A DNA stretch of 41,989 nucleotides. Origin: Woeseiaceae bacterium. GTDB lineage: Bacteria; Pseudomonadota; Gammaproteobacteria; Steroidobacterales; Woeseiaceae. This document shows, one piece after another, positions 27,415 through 35,933 of this stretch. Both the position numbers and the translations under genes were made by a program. The stretch's first letter is position 1. Every line of letters begins with the position of its first letter. The DNA lies in NCBI GenBank assembly GCA_028289545.1, contig JANQPG010000017.1:1-41989 (forward strand). Direction: 5' to 3'. Under the pieces are notes generated by a model, which made no database searches, was not told where the DNA came from, and saw nothing but the letters and a program-made list of their open reading frames with translations.

Positions 27415-28320
27415 ATGAGCAATCGTCAAATCGCGCTGGCAGTAGCCGTGGCGTCTGTTATTGCGCTTGGACTGGCAGTGATGAAGTTCAGCGCTGACCG
27501 AAGTGAAGTTACAGCTCGACACGAACGTTCCAGCAGCGCGACAGATATACAAGACCAGGAGAAGGGAAGACTCGACACAGGTAGTTCGCACTCAGCGGAA
27601 GCTGAACCCCAAACAGACGAAGCTGCCGATACAGACGCTTCGACTCCGTGCCGGAACCTGCCTCCAGAGCAAAGAAGTCAATATGAGCGGGAAGCGGCGG
27701 CCTGGTACGACAGTCTCGGCTATTCCGACGCCCGCACGTATTGGCCGTATCAGACCGTCGATAACGATGCTCTGGCATCTATGGTTGAGCAGGGTGACGC
27801 AGAAGCTATGCTGCAACTGGGGCTCAATCGCCTTTGGCAGGCCACTCGCATCGCTGGCGACAAGTGGCCTTATCATGACGAAGAAGCGCTGAATAACACT
27901 CCGAAACGGGCCGAAGTGGACCGGAAAGCGTTCATGGAGGCGGAGGCTTACTTCGATCAGGCCATCCAGAACGGATTGTTTTTGGCCGGGGCAGAGTTGT
28001 TCGAGGCCTATGGCGACTACACGGAAACTCTGGAGTTGTTTATTCATCCGAACTCTACAATTCCGCGGGACGAGGAGCTACGCGCCCTTGTCGTCGGAAG
28101 ACAGATGTACATGAACATGCTGGCCGGAACGATAGTCTTTGATACGGACGTACAACTGAGTGCCCCCGCACGCGCCCTGGCCGAGCGGTCGGCGAGCAAC
28201 AGCTACAGGTTCTGGGAACTGGATCGCACGAAGGCCGGACTTCCGGCACATACTCCGCCTCCGCCGGAAGCCGTGAAAGCGATCGAGGCTGAGCAGAATT
28301 GTCTCCGAATAGATGAATGA
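27415..28320 (+). CDS. Membrane-anchored Sel1-like protein, unknown function
   Basis: The protein has 301 residues. One N-terminal helix (IALAVAVASVIALGLAVMKF) is followed by a polar, disordered linker. A globular part from about residue 80 includes a Sel1/TPR-like motif LASMVEQGDAEAMLQLGLNRLW, then a second helical pair with AEAYFDQAIQNGLFLAGAELFEAYGDY. Such repeats mediate protein contacts. There is no enzymatic motif. It stands alone, with a 171-bp divergent region upstream. Confidence 0.75.
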   Translation: MSNRQIALAVAVASVIALGLAVMKFSADRSEVTARHERSSSATDIQDQEKGRLDTGSSHSAEAEPQTDEAADTDASTPCRNLPPEQRSQYEREAAAWYDSLGYSDARTYWPYQTVDNDALASMVEQGDAEAMLQLGLNRLWQATRIAGDKWPYHDEEALNNTPKRAEVDRKAFMEAEAYFDQAIQNGLFLAGAELFEAYGDYTETLELFIHPNSTIPRDEELRALVVGRQMYMNMLAGTIVFDTDVQLSAPARALAERSASNSYRFWELDRTKAGLPAHTPPPPEAVKAIEAEQNCLRIDE

Positions 28321-28414
28321 GTCATATTCGGACATCCAGCATACGCGTATTCCCAACGCGCATTCCCCATGTTAGAACGGCGATGTATCGAATGACGTAA
28401 TAGGCTCAAGCGCA

Positions 28415-28618
28415 TCACGTAGAGATATCAGGCCTCGTACCCGCGTACGTTTGACGCGGGCCATAACGGTGTTTGCATACTTGGTCATTCGGGAAAAACA
28501 CCGGCGTCTGTACGCGTTTACGCAACTCGACTTGTTTACCGTTGTCGTCGCAAGCGTAAGACATCGACATTAGTTCTGGCGCTACGATTCGCTCGATCGT
28601 ACCCTGCCCGTCGCACAC
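28415..28618 (-). CDS. Possible small Cys-containing protein or remnant
   Basis: This is a 67-codon frame from a GTG. The sequence YACDDNGKQVELRKRVQTPVF and VCKHRYG looks protein-like, with three cysteines. There is no signal peptide, and a stop codon lies just upstream of the frame. It may be the tail of a decayed secreted protein. It lies in the otherwise empty 28321-28773 interval. Confidence 0.25.
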   Translation of the reverse strand: MCDGQGTIERIVAPELMSMSYACDDNGKQVELRKRVQTPVFFPNDQVCKHRYGPRQTYAGTRPDIST

Positions 28619-28773
28619 ATACGCCTAGTGCAAAACCTGACAGCACAGGCATTAGTGGAGCGCCTGGTAGAAAGAGTTGTCGAAGTTGTTTACAGGGTGC
28701 CAGCACGTAAAATCGTAACGCGTTGAATGTTGAACTTTTCGCGAGACGGCACGGGAATTGCAGAACACTCCAT

Positions 28774-29487
28774 ATGAAACGACTTCTGACAATCGCACTA
28801 CTTTCACTGCTGCAAGCATCCCCGGTGTTTGCGGGCCCGATCGGCGCTGCTGAATCGCTGGTTACAAACAACTTCCAATCCGCCAACCTCATCATCGGCG
28901 GCACCGCCACTTGTGCCGAACAACAGATAGATTATGACGCGGCCTCCAATGTGTTGCAGCACAACGGCGGCTGTACCGAGACTGGCGCTCTTACCGGTGA
29001 CTTCGATTTTCTGGGCCCCGTCACCGGGCTCGAGTCGAACCATGTTGGTGTCGTCGACAACGCGGGAAACGCAGTGGCCGGGTCTTTCTCGCTTGTGGGC
29101 GCCATCCCGGGTCTCGATATATTCGACGTATCGGTGCTTGCGCTCGGCGTCCTGGACAGCGTTTTTTACGGCGCGGCGGATTTCCCGGATGGAAGCACCA
29201 CGGGCGTTCAGCTGTGGTCGCTCTTTCACCTGACCTATCTGGATGGTCGACTTGAGAGCTTCGGTTCTTACCTCTTATGGAGATCGAGTACCCAGCTCGA
29301 CGGCTGGTCTCCGCCTGAAGTTGCCTGGACGGTATCCGGGACCGCGGACAGTGCGTTCACCGGACCTGAATGGCGTTTCTACGACGAGGCGGCAATACGC
29401 GTATCCGAGCCGGGCACTCTCGTACTCTTCGTTATGGGGCTGGTGGGTCTGATGCTAATGAGACACAGACGTCGGCTGGTCCGGTGA
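28774..29487 (+). CDS. PEP-CTERM sorting-signal protein
   Basis: The exported protein has 237 residues with a signal peptide ending VFA (residue 20). The C-terminus is VSEPGTLVLFVMGLVGLMLMRHRRR. This gives the S-E-P start, a hydrophobic helix and an arginine cluster, the tripartite PEP-CTERM signal recognised by exosortase/EpsH. The mature part has two Cys (TCAEQQ, GGCTE) and Gly/Asp-rich beta sequence. No exosortase is in the window, so processing would be done by a distant enzyme. Expected to be surface or exopolysaccharide associated. Confidence 0.88.
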   Translation: MKRLLTIALLSLLQASPVFAGPIGAAESLVTNNFQSANLIIGGTATCAEQQIDYDAASNVLQHNGGCTETGALTGDFDFLGPVTGLESNHVGVVDNAGNAVAGSFSLVGAIPGLDIFDVSVLALGVLDSVFYGAADFPDGSTTGVQLWSLFHLTYLDGRLESFGSYLLWRSSTQLDGWSPPEVAWTVSGTADSAFTGPEWRFYDEAAIRVSEPGTLVLFVMGLVGLMLMRHRRRLVR

Positions 29488-29631
29488 GTCTCGGCTCATC
29501 GGCAAACCTTGTTTGACCGCTTATCGTAAGGCCCCGCTCGGCGAACTTGCCAAGGTCACTCTCGATCTCCGAAAATGCCCTCGGAATCAACGCCGACAGA
29601 TAGTGCGCAACCGTAAGGGGCCTGTTCTCGA

Positions 29632-30066
29632 ATGGATCTCAGTATCCGCGACGCTCGGTCAAGCGACGCTGCCGAAATTGCCCGACTGTGCGCTGAACTG
29701 GGCTACTCTGCGACGCCCCGGGAAATTGAAGTCAGGCTATCTTCATTGCTGGCGGCCGATAATCACTCCGTTACGGTAGCCGCGGAATCGGAAGCAAGAC
29801 TTCTCGGATGGATAGCGGCGGAGCATCGGCTGCTGCTCGAGTACGGAGAGCGTGTCGAAATTGTCGGCCTGATTGTGGATCAGAGTGCACGCACAGGCGG
29901 AATCGGCAAAACGCTGGTGTCGACGGTCGAGCGCTGGGCTGCATCGCGAGGCGTATCGACGGTGCTCGTTCGTTCGAACGTCGCAAGGGACGAATCCCAC
30001 GCGTTCTATCTGCGCATAGGCTACGCACGGACAAAGACGCAGCACTCGTACGCCAAGGAGCTGTGA
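29632..30066 (+). CDS. GNAT-family N-acetyltransferase
   Basis: The protein has 144 residues with a single GNAT domain: IRDARSSDAAEIARLCAELGY (alpha 1), VEIVGLIVDQSARTGGIGKTLVSTVERWA (strand 4 and the acetyl-CoA pyrophosphate loop, Q/RxxGxG/A-like) and the final RSNVARDESHAFYLRIGYARTKTQHSYAKEL typical of small-molecule acetyltransferases. The start ATG at 29632 lacks a strong ribosome site. Substrate unknown. Confidence 0.88.
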   Translation: MDLSIRDARSSDAAEIARLCAELGYSATPREIEVRLSSLLAADNHSVTVAAESEARLLGWIAAEHRLLLEYGERVEIVGLIVDQSARTGGIGKTLVSTVERWAASRGVSTVLVRSNVARDESHAFYLRIGYARTKTQHSYAKEL

Positions 30067-30097
30067 TGTTTCTTCGGCCTCGATTCGGGCAGTCGAT

Positions 30098-30586
30098 GTG
30101 AAGAGCAGCAGTTACGTCGCCTACTATTTCTACAAGTTCGTGGCCTTGATGCTGGTGCTGTTCGCGATCGCGAGCCTGTTTGCCGTGCTGTGGCCCGAGC
30201 ACTCCTTTCACGGCCCGCCGCTCAGCGAAGCGGCCTGGTGGGAGCTGCTGGCGTTGCTGGGCGTTTCGTTTTTGTTTTTCCCCTTAGCGAAGTTCATGTT
30301 CTTTCGAATACGGGTAATACGGTACGACGAGGATTGCGTCGAGATCATCAACGGCGGCGAATCCCGGACGGTGAAATGGGAAGACGTATGGCGAGTCTCC
30401 AAAGTGCCCGCCGTGACGCCTCCGCTCTACCGTATGACGTTCAACGACAACAGCGAACCTGCCTATTTCGTCATGTCGATGTCCTTTTACATGTCCGTGG
30501 TCTTCTGGTCATGGGATTTCACGGGCTTCTACAAGTTCGCGAAACGAAAGACCGAGGGGCCGGTGGATCGCCGGGCGGGGTTTTGA
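30098..30586 (+). CDS. Small membrane protein with PH-like cytoplasmic part
   Basis: The protein has 162 residues. Two N-terminal helices (FVALMLVLFAIASLFAVLW and WWELLALLGVSFLFFPLAKFMFF) are followed by a beta-rich segment (IRVIRYDEDCVEIINGGESRTVKWEDVWRVSKV) like bacterial PH/DUF domains. The start is a GTG at 30098. It follows the GNAT gene by 31 bp. No function can be assigned. Confidence 0.72.
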   Translation: MKSSSYVAYYFYKFVALMLVLFAIASLFAVLWPEHSFHGPPLSEAAWWELLALLGVSFLFFPLAKFMFFRIRVIRYDEDCVEIINGGESRTVKWEDVWRVSKVPAVTPPLYRMTFNDNSEPAYFVMSMSFYMSVVFWSWDFTGFYKFAKRKTEGPVDRRAGF

Positions 30587-30773
30587 ATACAGGCGGCGTG
30601 GATAGCGGGATATGGACACCGCTGAAATGTATGCTTTTGGCGACATCTGGCGGCATTATGAAAACTGCGCCATGCTTGTACTCATATCAGCGGTACCCTA
30701 TGCGGACCGCGGTTCTTTTTGACGGCTTACGCGGTGCTACGGGCTGCGAGGTAAGGCACAAGGAGTGTTTCTG

Positions 30774-32135
30774 GTGAATCCCAATGAGCGGCAGGCGGCG
30801 CCGGCAATCTTCAGGACGACCTGGCGAAGACTGATCGCAATCGCACTGATGTTTACTGCATCCGGCGCAGCCTTTGCACAAAGCACTGAAATTGGCCCCG
30901 GCGACGATCTCGAGGCCGCGGTGGCTGCGCTGACCCCGGGTGACGAGCTGGTCCTGCGCGGCGGCACGTACAACTTCAATGAGAACGTGACCCTGACCGC
31001 AAACGGCACGGCGGCGGAGCCCATTGTCGTTCGGGCCAAACAAAACGAGCGACCCGTTATTACCCAGGCCACCAATCAGCAGAACGTCGTCGAGGTCAGA
31101 GGGTCCTCGTATTTTGTCCTTCGCGGTATTGCGTTTACGGGCGGCTCACACGGCATTCGCCTGATGGATTCGGATTACGTCACGATCGAGGAATGTGAAG
31201 TCTACGAAACAGGCGACGTCGCCATCTCCGCTAACTCCGGCGGTACTTATGAAGGCCTGAAGATCCTCCGCAATCACATTCACCACACGAATTCGACCGG
31301 CGAAGGTATGTACCTGGGCTGCAACAACGACGCCTGCCGCGTGGCCAACAGCCTGATCGAAGGCAACTACGTCCACGACACAAATCGTCCCAGCGTCAAT
31401 CAGGGTGACGGCATCGAGCTTAAGGAAGGCAGTTACGGCAACATCATTCGGGACAACGTCGTTCACGACACGAACTACCCGGGCATCCTCGTCTACAGCA
31501 CCGCCGGCAACGGTCCGCCAAACATCATCGAACGCAACGTCGTCTGGAGCAGCAACGACAACACAATGCAGGTGGCTGCCGACGCTATCGTCCGCAACAA
31601 CATCATCCTCGGCAACGTGGCGTTTCAGCCCCATCAGTCGGGTTCACCTTCGAACATCGAATTTGTGCACAACACAGTGATTGCACCGGGCAACGCAATG
31701 GACGTGCGCGGCGCATCCGGACCCGTGCTGATCGCCAACAACGCCATCTACGCGCAGGGCACGGCCATACGCCTGATCAGCGGTAACCTCGGCCTGGTCA
31801 CGGTATCCGGCAACGTTGGCGCCGGCGGTTTGTCCGGCGGCAGCGACGGGTACTCCGAAGGCAACGGCATTGCCAACGACTTCGTCGACGCCGATTATTC
31901 CGGCGGGCCACCCATCGATCTGTTCCCGGCAAACGGAAGCGCGTTAATCGGCGCAGGCAACGTCAACTTCTACGTCCCCGACGACTTCAATGGCGAGCCG
32001 CGTGCCGGCGCCGCGGACGCGGGCGCCTACGGCTTTGACGCCGGCGGCAACCCGGGCTGGACAATTAGCGAAGGATTCAAAATGCTCGACGGGGACACCC
32101 GGCCTCGCCCGCCGACAAACCTGCAGAGCAACTAA
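30774..32135 (+). CDS. Secreted right-handed parallel beta-helix protein
   Basis: The protein has 453 residues. A signal peptide ends AFAQ near residue 36. The body carries repeated PbH1-type rungs (FVLRGIAFTGGSHGIRLMDSDYVTIEECEVY, LKILRNHIHHTNSTGEGMYLG, NIIRDNVVHDTNYPGILVYS, SNIEFVHNTVIAPGN), the pattern of pectate-lyase-like polysaccharide-active proteins. Catalytic residues cannot be named confidently, so lyase, hydrolase and structural roles all remain open. The GTG at 30774 is chosen since AAGGAG sits 8 bases upstream; a GTG at 30765 is too close to that site. Confidence 0.88.
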   Translation: MNPNERQAAPAIFRTTWRRLIAIALMFTASGAAFAQSTEIGPGDDLEAAVAALTPGDELVLRGGTYNFNENVTLTANGTAAEPIVVRAKQNERPVITQATNQQNVVEVRGSSYFVLRGIAFTGGSHGIRLMDSDYVTIEECEVYETGDVAISANSGGTYEGLKILRNHIHHTNSTGEGMYLGCNNDACRVANSLIEGNYVHDTNRPSVNQGDGIELKEGSYGNIIRDNVVHDTNYPGILVYSTAGNGPPNIIERNVVWSSNDNTMQVAADAIVRNNIILGNVAFQPHQSGSPSNIEFVHNTVIAPGNAMDVRGASGPVLIANNAIYAQGTAIRLISGNLGLVTVSGNVGAGGLSGGSDGYSEGNGIANDFVDADYSGGPPIDLFPANGSALIGAGNVNFYVPDDFNGEPRAGAADAGAYGFDAGGNPGWTISEGFKMLDGDTRPRPPTNLQSN

Positions 32136-32184
32136 CGCTATTGGGGTTGACAGCAGCCGCTGCCGGCCGGATTGATCAACCCAG

Positions 32185-32922
32185 TCACTCAGCCGATTCG
32201 TCGGGCGTCGAACGGCAATACTCGTCGAAGCACAAACCCATTCTCAGGACGTCGTAACGCTCGTCTTCGATCAGCACTTCGCGGTGCAGCACACCCTCGA
32301 CGCGGAAGCCGATGGACTCGTTGAGCTGAATGTTTCTTAAGTGCGTCTGTAAGGTACTTACGAAGATCTTCTCGAGTCCGAGGCACTGGCCGCCGTATTC
32401 AATCCACAGTCGCGTCGCCTCTTCGGCAAAACCGCGGCCCCGCGCCGAGCGCGCACCAATCAGTTTTCGAAGTTCGGCGCGACGCTGAACGGTATCGATG
32501 TCAAGGTAGGCCACGGCGCCGATCGGTGCATCGTCGTGCAGGACAATCCCGACCTTGTTGTTGGGATTGGCGAGCAGGCTTTCGGGATCGGCGGACTGCG
32601 CGGTGCTGCTCGACAGCAAGAAGTGCCGGCCATACTCGTCGCCGAGCCAGTCGGCGAGCAACGCCAAATCCGCGGCGGGCTCGGCCGGCCGGATTTCGAG
32701 ATTATCGCCTCGAAGCGGGAAGGTATCGACGATCCATTCTGTTCCGCCCTCCTCCGAAGCCTTCGGGCTGACGGAAGGCTCCTCGGCGTCGTCACCGGAA
32801 TTCTCCAGGATTGCGTTCACGAGCCGAATAAAATCGATCTCGGAGAACCCGTAGTTGCGGGCCTCACGATGAATCGTCTTTGCCAGTGTGTTCACCGTGA
32901 CGGCTGGAATCTTCTTACCCAT
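32185..32922 (-). CDS. GNAT acetyltransferase (RimJ/RimL-like), end of the HPr-rel-A block
   Basis: The protein has 245 residues. Residues about 1-45 form a small helical extension (PAVTVNTLAKTIHREARNYGFSEIDFIRLVNAIL) not usual for the family. An acidic linker precedes a RimJ/RimL-type GNAT domain at about 70-240 (AVAYLDIDTVQRRAELRKLIGARSARGRGFAEEATRLW, the R/GxxGxG/A acetyl-CoA loop, then NIQLNESIGFRVEGVLHREVL). The ATG at 32922 has AGGT eight bases upstream. It follows the nucleotidyltransferase by 40 bp on the same strand and may be a fifth member of the cassette, although it is not part of the family's usual core as I know it. Confidence 0.85.
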   Translation of the reverse strand: MGKKIPAVTVNTLAKTIHREARNYGFSEIDFIRLVNAILENSGDDAEEPSVSPKASEEGGTEWIVDTFPLRGDNLEIRPAEPAADLALLADWLGDEYGRHFLLSSSTAQSADPESLLANPNNKVGIVLHDDAPIGAVAYLDIDTVQRRAELRKLIGARSARGRGFAEEATRLWIEYGGQCLGLEKIFVSTLQTHLRNIQLNESIGFRVEGVLHREVLIEDERYDVLRMGLCFDEYCRSTPDESAE

Positions 32923-32962
32923 GTTCAAAACCTAAACAAAACAGATGACAGTCGCGCATACG

Positions 32963-34081
32963 TTACGCTGCCTGCTTGCCGCGCAGCCGGGTAACGACAA
33001 ACTTGTAGCTCAGGTGATAGGCCAAAAGCCACGGCGGCATCCGAATCCAGTGAGAGCGCATGTAAAGCAGCAAGCGCGCGACGCCTGTCAGCCGGCTTGG
33101 CCGGTCGGGATGTTCGGGAAACAGGCCCCGAGGGACAAGCCGGTCCATGAGCCAGACGACGATAGCATTCGGTGCACCGCGACTCGCAAGTTCCTCGGTC
33201 AGCCCAGACAGCTCCAGCCCCAGTAGGCGCGATGTGTAACGCAGACTGTAGAAGGCAGGCCGCAACAGGTCGAGCGTCGCGGCGCGATCGAGGAGCTTCG
33301 CGGGGAATTCCGCATCGCGCGCCGCAAAGTGCTCGAGTAAATCGGCAATGTCCACGAGATCGCGAAGCTTGTCGCCGAGGTCGCTGTCGAACATCAGGTG
33401 CACCATCGCGTGCAGTACAATGTCCTCGTCCGCCAGCACTCGGTAGCGGGAGCCGGCAACCGGCTGCGACGCTTCCACCAGCTTTGCCGAGTCCGGCTTC
33501 AGCCTCGCCGTGCGCGGCATCACGCTGTGATGTAGATCGATCTCTACCTCACGCTCTTCGTGTATCAACGGCGGCAGTTCGTGTGTCCAGCGTCGATAGT
33601 AGTTCTGATCGTAAGGCGTGAGTTCTGTCGTCCGCCAGCCGGCAGCGTTCAGACGCGCCTCCAGGGGCTCGAGCTCCTGCTCGGTGGTCATGAGGTCAAC
33701 GTCCGCAAAGATCCGGCCGTGGACATTCGGCAGATCCAGGAGCAAATAGGTGCAGCCCTTCATCGTTATGAGTGGCATCGACGCCTCGGAACCGAGAGCC
33801 CAGTCGATCCGGTCGAGCTCCCAGCGTGCGAGCCGCGCCCGCGCGTCCGCCATTGCGAGCGCGCCGGTGAACTGATCGACAACAACCTGCGGCAAAGTCT
33901 CGAGTAACTCGCGGGTTTTGAGTGCATGACCCAGACGTCCGAGCAACCGGGCGCGCCTTGCGACGCGCAGGGTCAGATCGAGGTCACCTTCGGACAGACC
34001 CGCCATCGCGGCCGGATCGCGAATGGCCTGCAGCAGCAGGCGGCGCGCATCGGCGTTTGCTGTTGCGGTATCAGATGTCAT
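32963..34081 (-). CDS. PF14907-type nucleotidyltransferase, HPr-rel-A cassette
   Basis: The protein has 372 residues. The core reads LITMKGCTYLLLDLPNVHGRIFADVDLMT, with D127-V-D129 as the metal-binding pair of the nucleotidyltransferase fold. A later strand, EREVEIDLHHSVM, fits the third acidic position. The helical C-terminal half has DEDIVLHAMVHLMFDSDLGDKLRDLVDIADLLEH. Family members of this kind sit beside PqqD-like and HprK-like genes. A substrate (protein AMPylation or nucleotidyl transfer to a small molecule) is not known. The ATG at 34081 overlaps the kinase gene by 11 bases, indicating coupling; an upstream TTG at 34093 is less likely. Confidence 0.88.
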   Translation of the reverse strand: MTSDTATANADARRLLLQAIRDPAAMAGLSEGDLDLTLRVARRARLLGRLGHALKTRELLETLPQVVVDQFTGALAMADARARLARWELDRIDWALGSEASMPLITMKGCTYLLLDLPNVHGRIFADVDLMTTEQELEPLEARLNAAGWRTTELTPYDQNYYRRWTHELPPLIHEEREVEIDLHHSVMPRTARLKPDSAKLVEASQPVAGSRYRVLADEDIVLHAMVHLMFDSDLGDKLRDLVDIADLLEHFAARDAEFPAKLLDRAATLDLLRPAFYSLRYTSRLLGLELSGLTEELASRGAPNAIVVWLMDRLVPRGLFPEHPDRPSRLTGVARLLLYMRSHWIRMPPWLLAYHLSYKFVVTRLRGKQAA

Positions 34082-35000
34082 CGCGGCGTACAAAATCGGT
34101 CAGCGCAGGGACGGCGTTGTTCAGATCGGAGTATTCGAATTCTAGACAGCGCGCGCCCTCGACCAGCAGCTTGACAGTCTCGAATCCGGTTTCACCGAGA
34201 AGGTCGTAGTTGAAAGCGTTGGTTGCCAGCAGCATAAACGCATCACTTTTGGGTATCTCGGTCAGGGTGCTCGGCACGTCCGGGTTCCAGCGTGGAAAAA
34301 CAATATGGCGCGCCGGCGCCGGGCTATCCGCGAGCTGCACGCTCTGCGACGGCGGGCGCAGGTGCGCAACGGTGCCTTTACGGGTACCGGGCGTCTCGGG
34401 CCCAATGTAAGCCTCCGGGTCAAAACTCCGGATGACGCCGATCGATTCGTTCTTGAGCGCCAGCGGCCGCGGCACCGGAAGCAGGTCACATGTGCCGGGG
34501 TGCAGTAGGCCGAACTCGTCGGAGAACAGCCGCCACCCGGCCAGTGACAGTCCAGCACAAAGTGTCGTCTTGCCGGCGCCGGGTGTTGCGGGCAGCAGCA
34601 TTGCCGCGTCGTCGAGTTCGACAACAGCGGCGTGCAGCATCAGGAAACTATGAGAACGCAGCGCAACAACAAGATTGATACCCCATTCCAGCACCGGCAG
34701 CGCGTGCTCCGCGGGCATGTCTTCATGCGGCACACGGCCGTCGACCGAGAAACGGACCCGCCGGCGGCCAATTCCGTTCAGCTGAATCAGCCGAGCGTGG
34801 AAGCTGAAGACAGCCGGCTCCTCGATCAGCGGGTAGTCGCGATAGAGTTCGTACAGGTGCCCCGCCAGTCCGGGAACCTCGACGCAAATTTTCGCAACGA
34901 ACGGGCCAATGCCGAGACCAACCCCGGCCGCCAGCCGGTCGGCAAACTCGGCCGCGCTCAGGTCGCCGACCCGCACCGGGCTCGCTGCCGCTCTGGTCAT
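34071..35000 (-). CDS. HprK-related kinase A
   Basis: The protein has 309 residues. A P-loop ATPGAGKTT (K144) lies in the HPr-kinase-like C-terminal domain, with strands LMLHAAVVELDDAAMLLPA before it and LAGWRLFSDEFGLL after it. The SDE motif matches the conserved acidic loop of HprK-like kinases. The N-terminal 120 residues are specific to this branch. Family knowledge: this branch (HprK-rel-A) occurs with a PqqD-like protein and a nucleotidyltransferase. A true PTS HPr target is not expected here. The start ATG overlaps the PqqD-like stop codon by four bases (ATGA), so the genes are translationally coupled. Confidence 0.9.
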   Translation of the reverse strand: MTRAAASPVRVGDLSAAEFADRLAAGVGLGIGPFVAKICVEVPGLAGHLYELYRDYPLIEEPAVFSFHARLIQLNGIGRRRVRFSVDGRVPHEDMPAEHALPVLEWGINLVVALRSHSFLMLHAAVVELDDAAMLLPATPGAGKTTLCAGLSLAGWRLFSDEFGLLHPGTCDLLPVPRPLALKNESIGVIRSFDPEAYIGPETPGTRKGTVAHLRPPSQSVQLADSPAPARHIVFPRWNPDVPSTLTEIPKSDAFMLLATNAFNYDLLGETGFETVKLLVEGARCLEFEYSDLNNAVPALTDFVRRDDI

Positions 35001-35332
35001 GCTCGCCCGGTCCCACGGGAGGTCGCGCGTTCGACCAGGCCGAGCGCTTCGAGATGCATCAGCAGGTCGCGGATTTCTTCGACGATAGCCGCGGCGTCGA
35101 GATCGTCGTCCGGCAGATCGAGTGCGGCTGCAACAGAGCCGGCATCTCTGCCCGGCTCACCCGCTGGGGGCAGCACGTCGAGAATCAGTCGCCGACTGAC
35201 GTCGTTGAGAAAATGGGTTCGGCCCGACGGTCGATGGTAGACAACCTGGTCCCTACCCCAATCCGCCCAGACCATCGACTCGGGGTCGACGGCACACCAC
35301 TCGGGTCGGTCCTGCTCGTGGGTATCGTTCAT
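34997..35332 (-). CDS. PqqD-like peptide chaperone, HPr-rel-A cassette
   Basis: The protein has 111 residues with the PqqD winged-helix pattern: VVYHRPSGRTHFLNDVSRRLILDVL, then a spacer and LDAAAIVEEIRDLLMHLEALGLVERA. PqqD-type domains hold RiPP precursor leaders and hand them to modifying enzymes. By analogy this one may bind the leader of the protein encoded immediately upstream (inference). It shares ATGA with the kinase gene and starts 82 bp after the putative substrate gene. Confidence 0.88.
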   Translation of the reverse strand: MNDTHEQDRPEWCAVDPESMVWADWGRDQVVYHRPSGRTHFLNDVSRRLILDVLPPAGEPGRDAGSVAAALDLPDDDLDAAAIVEEIRDLLMHLEALGLVERATSRGTGRA

Positions 35333-35368
35333 CGGTAGGTGGGCTGCGGCCGAAACACCGCAGTATAA

Positions 35369-35395
35369 GGGCTAGTGCTCAGCCCGTACCGGTAC
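35369..35395 (-). terminator. Hairpin between candidate substrate and PqqD-like gene
   Basis: Read on the minus strand, a GTACCGGTAC palindrome is followed by a stem GGGCT / AGCCC with a seven-base loop and then TTATAC, all within the 82-bp gap. It could act as a partial terminator or processing site. That would make the first gene's mRNA more abundant than the enzyme genes', a common design for precursor peptides. Confidence 0.35.
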
Positions 35396-35414
35396 GAATC
35401 CGCAGAATGTCCGC

Positions 35415-35933
35415 TTAGAGGTCGGTAACGATGATGCTGCCGGCGAAGGACGTCATGGCGGTGGCCGACACGAGAACGCCGCGAGATACCTTCACTTCGC
35501 GCCACGTCCTCTTGTACCCGTATCCCGTGTATTGCCGGTCGCGGTAGTAGTAGTTGCCGCCACGCATGCACATCGTCGATTCGTCGACCCGACCGGCACG
35601 CCGGCGCGGGCTGACGCGATAGTCGCGCTCGTTGATAGCGGTGACGTGTCCGGAAGCCGGCTCGCCGAGATCGTACAGACCGTAGCCCGAGTCCACTGCG
35701 TCCACCGAGTCGGTGTTCAGGCACAGGGTGCGCCCTGAGCCGTCGCGGTATGACGACGTCGAGGAGCTGATGAGGTTGCTGGACCGGGCCAGCGCAGCGC
35801 CGCTCTGCAAGGTCAGCACTACCGGCGCAGCTTTGACGGCGCCGCTCAACAGCGCACGACGACCCGGCGACCGAGGCTGCTCGTTCGCCACATCGTTGCT
35901 GACAGTCTTTTCGTTGGAGTCCTTCAACGACAT
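35415..35933 (-). CDS. Leader-bearing small protein, candidate substrate of HPr-rel-A system
   Basis: The protein has 172 residues and no domain I recognise. After a polar 25-residue head comes a Tat-like or export leader: SPGRRALLSGAVKAAPVVLTLQSGAALARSS, with paired arginines, a moderately hydrophobic stretch and an AxA site near residue 49. The rest is Ser/Tyr/Arg/Gly rich (SSSTSSYRDGSG, NYYYRDRQYTGYGYKR) with only two cysteines (TLCLN, TMCMR). It is first in the apparent operon, and AGGGAAT precedes the ATG. Position next to PqqD- and kinase-like genes makes it the likely target. It could instead be a structural secreted protein. Confidence 0.75.
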   Translation of the reverse strand: MSLKDSNEKTVSNDVANEQPRSPGRRALLSGAVKAAPVVLTLQSGAALARSSNLISSSTSSYRDGSGRTLCLNTDSVDAVDSGYGLYDLGEPASGHVTAINERDYRVSPRRRAGRVDESTMCMRGGNYYYRDRQYTGYGYKRTWREVKVSRGVLVSATAMTSFAGSIIVTDL

